Positions 8,971 to 12,159 of a DNA stretch of 12,159 nt are shown here, piece after piece (positions within the stretch are counted from its first letter, which is position 1; every line of letters begins with the position of its first letter). Origin of the DNA: Lojkania enalia (lineage: Eukaryota; Ascomycota; Dothideomycetes; Pleosporales); contig ML987000.1 in assembly GCA_010094045.1 (NCBI GenBank), positions 1-12,159 of the forward strand, in the 5' to 3' direction. Both the position numbers and the translations under genes were made by a program. The notes below the pieces were generated by a model. The model was not told where the DNA came from. It did no database searches and saw nothing but the letters and a program-made list of their open reading frames with translations.

Positions 8971-9780
8971 TATAATAATATAAAGAAATTATTCCACGAA
9001 AAACTTTATATATAATCTTATCCTAAAGCTTTTTACTTATCTTATTCTACCCCTAGTTCTACCCCTTTTCCCTTCTATATATAGTTATATACTCCCTTAT
9101 AAGTAGCTTAGTAGTTCTTCTATATTCTTTTATATAAGGTTTATAGGTATTAATAGAATTTCTAGGTCCCTAAACTCTTATATACTTTTATATACTTTTA
9201 AGTAGATTTATACTATATTTAAATCTATTATCTTACCTATACTATTATATTATATAGAAAAATTTAATACTACTAGTAATAGTCTCTTTAATAATATCGT
9301 ATTAATTATTTATTTAATTATATCTAAGTTTAAAATATACTCGATTTAGTTTAGATTATAATATTTATATACTATTATATTAAATTATTTAGTTATCTAG
9401 ATAGGATTTTAAAAACCTTCTATTAACTAAAGCCTTTAGGTTTAGAACTTCCTATCCCCTATAATTAAAATTGCCTTTAAAAAAGCTGTATAGAGTACAC
9501 CTAGGTAGAAATTTAAAGACTACTAATAATCTATTAGAATTAGAGGTAACCGCTGATATCTAACTATAATTTACCTTCTAATTCCTATACTAGAACCGAT
9601 ATATATATAAGTTATAATAAGAGTAAACTTCTATCTACGCGTATAGAACAACCGTTACCTTTTATAGGGGGCCCTATAATAGGTAGACCCCTCTCTATAG
9701 GGCCTATAATAAAGAACCTATCTAATTTAGAGGGAAATTAGAGTAAACTAACCTTTAAGAAATAAATCGCAATTTTATAG
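8971..9780 (+). other. Presumed 5' LTR and leader, not delimited
   Basis: About 800 bp without a readable gene, between the end of copy C and gag. By position it should hold the 5' LTR and primer-binding site. I could not place the LTR end or a tRNA primer-binding site with confidence, because the 3' LTR is missing for comparison and RIP has altered the bases. Short inverted repeats occur at 9663-9678 (tataggg/ccctata, 2-nt spacer) and 9696-9708 (tatagg/cctata, 1-nt spacer). A short direct repeat, tatacttt, lies near 9180-9200. Confidence 0.4.
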
Positions 9781-10848
9781 GAGGAGATTATATACTTAAT
9801 ATAATAGAGAACTATTAGTTCTAATTAACCTCTATAAACTACCGAATTAGAACTAATAATATACTAAGAAACTTTTATAACTCCTCTAGTAAAAAACCTT
9901 TTAGCTACCTTTAAGCTCTTTTAAGCCTATTTTACTAAATATATATTTAAGATCGAAAGCTTTATAGATAGTAATAAACCTATATTTAAATAATAGTAAG
10001 TTTTAATTTTAGACCGACTTAAGATTAATATAGATTACTATTAAATAGAGTATATATATATAGTATTAGTATAAGAATATACCTCTAGTACTGCGAAAGA
10101 GTATCTAGAGCTAAAATATCTAGCTAAATTAGACTAGTATTAGTTTAAGAATACTAAAGAAATAATTTTACTTCTATAATTATATTTTATTATAGATAAT
10201 AAAAAGATAGAGGTATAATAGGTATTTTAAGTCCTAAAGATAAATAAGGGAGAAGTATTCTCAACTTTTAAAGCTCGCTTTATTAGTATAGCTATTAGGG
10301 GATCTATATCCTAATCTAAGTAGTTCTTCTATTTATAGGATAAGATTCTCCCTAGTCTAAGGATATTAAACCTTAGCTTTAAGCTTATATAGAAAGACTC
10401 CTTTAATGCTATAGTTGCCTACTTAACAGCCTATAATATAGAAAGGAGGAGCGTTTCTAACCTCCTAGAATAAACTACTAGCCTATAGATTATAGCTAAA
10501 ATAAATTTAGATCGGTATTAGAAGGTTTCTAAGAGTTTATTTAAGGTAACCTATAATCTAATACTACCCTAATCTACTCTAGTATTAATACTTTATTCTA
10601 CTACAATTACTTTCTAACAATTTAATAAGACTCCTATATCTAAAAGGTATATAACCTTAGGTAATTACTATAATTATAGTAAAGTAGAATACTTTATAAA
10701 TAAATATATAGTCTTTAAAGTATAAGAGATAGAGGTTAAATAAGAGAAGATTAAGAAAGAAGAGTTTTTAGACGCAAGCGAGTACTATCTAGATAGTTCT
10801 TAGGTAGGAAATAGAGACGTTTAGGAAAACTTTCTATTCTAGGCTTAA
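9781..10848 (+). pseudogene. gag remnant of the gypsy element
   Basis: Plus-strand frame with codon starts at 9781, 9946, 10231, 10381 and 10657 reads as a fungal Ty3/gypsy gag with many TAG/TAA stops. It includes FSTFKARF (about 10270), a typical capsid-type stretch ending SFKLI-KDSFNAIVAYLTAYNIERRS (10375-10455), and then the zinc knuckle. Gag packages element RNA into virus-like particles. The true start was not found; 9781 is only where the frame becomes plausible, and the part from 9946 is firmer. A Glu/Lys-rich tail follows the knuckle, and the frame fades near 10848, where pol takes over one base back. Confidence 0.75.
10666..10707 (+). other. CCHC zinc-knuckle remnant in gag
   Basis: The spacing is exact C-x2-C-x4-H-x4-C, with every ligand codon changed to Tyr: TAC 10666, TAT 10675, TAC 10690 and TAT 10705. 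All four fit TGY-to-TAY or CAC-to-TAC transitions. Neighbouring Ser and Glu codons also fit Gly codons after G-to-A change. It would bind nucleic acid if intact. Confidence 0.85.
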
Positions 10849-12159
10849 ATAAGTATAACTTATTAAATATTAATTTATCGTATTTATTTAGAGGAAAGTA
10901 CTTCTAAATCTCTACTATTCTATATTTAAAAAGTGTTAGTATATAACTAAACGCTCTTATTAATACTAGCACCTAAAGCTTCCTATTCCTTAATTCTATA
11001 GTAGCTAGATTACTCTCTTAAGCTCTATATATATCGATATAATACTTACCCTTTAAAATTACCGTTAAAGGTTTTTAGGACCGAATTTAAACTCTAGTTA
11101 ATTAGTATATCCGCTTATACCTATAAATTAATAGAAGAACTATCTAAAACTGCCTATTTATTATTATAGATCTAGGTACTTAGGATTGTATTATTAGTAT
11201 TAAATAGTTACGTTGTTTTTAACTCTAGCTAGATATGGATAAGAATTAGATTATATAGCCTTTTAAGTATCCTACTACTTATAATCTTTTACCTCCTCTT
11301 CTTATATAATTAACTTAGCCAGTATATAATAAGGAGGTAGAGCTAGATATCTAGCAACGTAACGCTCTATAAGAAAAGGACTAGTATTAGTAGTTCTATA
11401 GTCCGACTATCTATTATATTAAAGGTCTATTAAGACTACTAAAACTATATTAGTCTCTTATAGCTTATAGTCTAAATAAGTTTAAAGCTCTTATATACCT
11501 ATATATAATAAAGTCTAAACCTAATCTAAAGAAAGTCTATTCTTCTATTATTACTTTTATCTTAGCTAATACTTTCTACTTTAATATAAAGAGGAAAGAG
11601 AATAAGTTTTTCTCTACGTTTCTATACAAAATCGAGCAGCTAATTAAAGATAAGTAAGCCCTAAAGCTGGAAGATAAGGCTGAAAATAAAGTACTAGTAA
11701 ATCTCCAATTACTATCTAAATATTATAAGTATTAGAATATATTTAGTAAAACTATAGCTTATTAATTACTAGAATACTACTCTTATAATTATAAGATTAT
11801 TCTTATAGAATCCCTCCCTAATAGTTACAGCCTGTTATATAAGTAGAATATTAAGAAGCTAAAGGTAACTAAAAAGTATATTATAGATAATCTATAGTAT
11901 AGGTATATTAAGTAGAGTTGGAGCTTCTTTATATCTCTAATCCTTTATATTTGTAAACTTAATAGCGACTTATATATTTATATAGATTATTATAAACTTA
12001 ATACTCTTATTTATAAAAATATATATCTAATACTATATATAGATAAACTCTTATCTAGGCCTATTAAGATAGTAATTTTTACTAAGTTTAATATTTATAT
12101 AGCTTTTAATAAGATTAGAATAGACTCTAGTTCTAAGAAATATACTACCTTTTAGACTT
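10830..12159 (+). pseudogene. pol remnant (protease to start of reverse transcriptase), runs off the right edge
   Basis: A single plus-strand frame (codon starts 10842, 10953, 11967) holds an aspartic protease followed by the N-terminal part of a Ty3/gypsy reverse transcriptase, with scattered TAG/TAA stops and no frameshift. Protease landmark: ALINTSTxSFL at 10953-10985, a mutated ALxDTGAxSSFL-type active site with Asp changed to Asn. A segment near 11185 fits the LGxxW motif downstream of retroviral-type proteases. The reverse transcriptase begins upstream of 11967 and is cut by the window before its YxDD motif. Relative to gag this frame is -1. Confidence 0.85.
11967..12155 (+). other. Ty3/gypsy reverse transcriptase N-terminal motifs
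   Basis: From 11967 the frame reads a string matching the conserved DYRKLN region (IDYYKLN, about 11982-12002). It is followed by YLILYIDKLL (PLPLIDELL-like), IFTKFNIYIAFNKIRI (FTKLDLxxAFxxIRI-like, about 12075-12122) and KKYTTF (EYTTF-like, about 12138-12155). The substitutions are those RIP would make, such as Pro to Leu or Ile, Asp to Asn and Arg to Tyr. This is the firmest family assignment in the right half. Confidence 0.9.

Larger units (their letters stand above)
8969..12159 (+). mobile_element. Ty3/gypsy-type LTR retrotransposon, RIP-mutated, 3' part outside window
   Basis: Homology to the helicase gene stops at 8970. Downstream, the plus strand reads gag, zinc knuckle, protease and reverse transcriptase in order, as in Ty3/gypsy elements. 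The element may start at the TG of 8969-8970 (tgtataataata), since LTRs begin with TG; that dinucleotide is also shared with the target copy, so the base is not certain. It is extremely AT-rich, with TAG/TAA stops throughout. RNase H, integrase and the 3' LTR should lie to the right of the window. The element interrupts copy C, so it arrived after that copy formed. Confidence 0.85.

Noticed and set aside
9301..9420. Centromeric or bacterial-type AT-rich origin
   Set aside because: The AT richness is explained by RIP over a retrotransposon; I saw no iterons or ordered repeat array here.
8971..9780. Exact 5' LTR boundaries and primer-binding site
   Set aside because: Without the 3' LTR for comparison and with heavy transition mutation, any chosen end would be a guess.

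Overview
The window looks like a repeat-rich, AT-biased segment from a filamentous ascomycete genome, and I see no intact gene in it. Three things point there. TpA is very common while CpA/TpG is scarce. Differences between repeat copies are transitions. In-frame stops are almost entirely TAG and TAA, as expected from TGG, CAG and CAA codons. This is the signature of repeat-induced point mutation (RIP) or a similar process. The longer stop-free stretches in the window are leftovers or shadows of mutated genes.

Positions 1-8970 hold three head-to-tail copies of one large minus-strand gene. Copy A (4401 down to 1) reads in a single frame for about 1,467 codons with no detectable frameshift, although it carries about 85 in-frame stops by hand count. 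Its domain order is: N-terminal OrsD/DUF3505-like C2H2 zinc fingers; an acidic Ser/Asp-rich linker; a tyrosine-recombinase-like domain; a RecQ-type DECH-box helicase with its zinc-binding module; and a Cys-rich C-terminus cut at or near the window edge. This resembles fungal telomere-linked RecQ helicase (TLH-type) genes. Copy B (7397 down to 4725) has the N-terminal and recombinase-like part but no helicase. Copy C (8970 down to 7719) runs from the recombinase-like domain to helicase motif II.

Copies A and B each end upstream of the gene at the same base, in a roughly 320-bp flank carrying a 20-bp palindrome and repeated ATCGG motifs. Each flank end abuts a different internal point of the neighbouring copy. 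A and B differ in length by nothing (period exactly 2,996 bp), and C is also collinear with A without net indels. This suggests a unit with a defined terminus that was duplicated or nested in one orientation, then mutated by RIP.

Positions 8971-12159 are more AT-rich and hold a plus-strand Ty3/gypsy-type LTR retrotransposon, also heavily mutated. Visible parts are a gag with a CCHC zinc-knuckle remnant, an aspartic protease remnant and the start of reverse transcriptase at the right edge. Gag and pol are in different frames (a -1 relationship). The element interrupts copy C. Its integrase and 3' LTR would lie beyond the window. No tRNA, rRNA or CRISPR array was seen.
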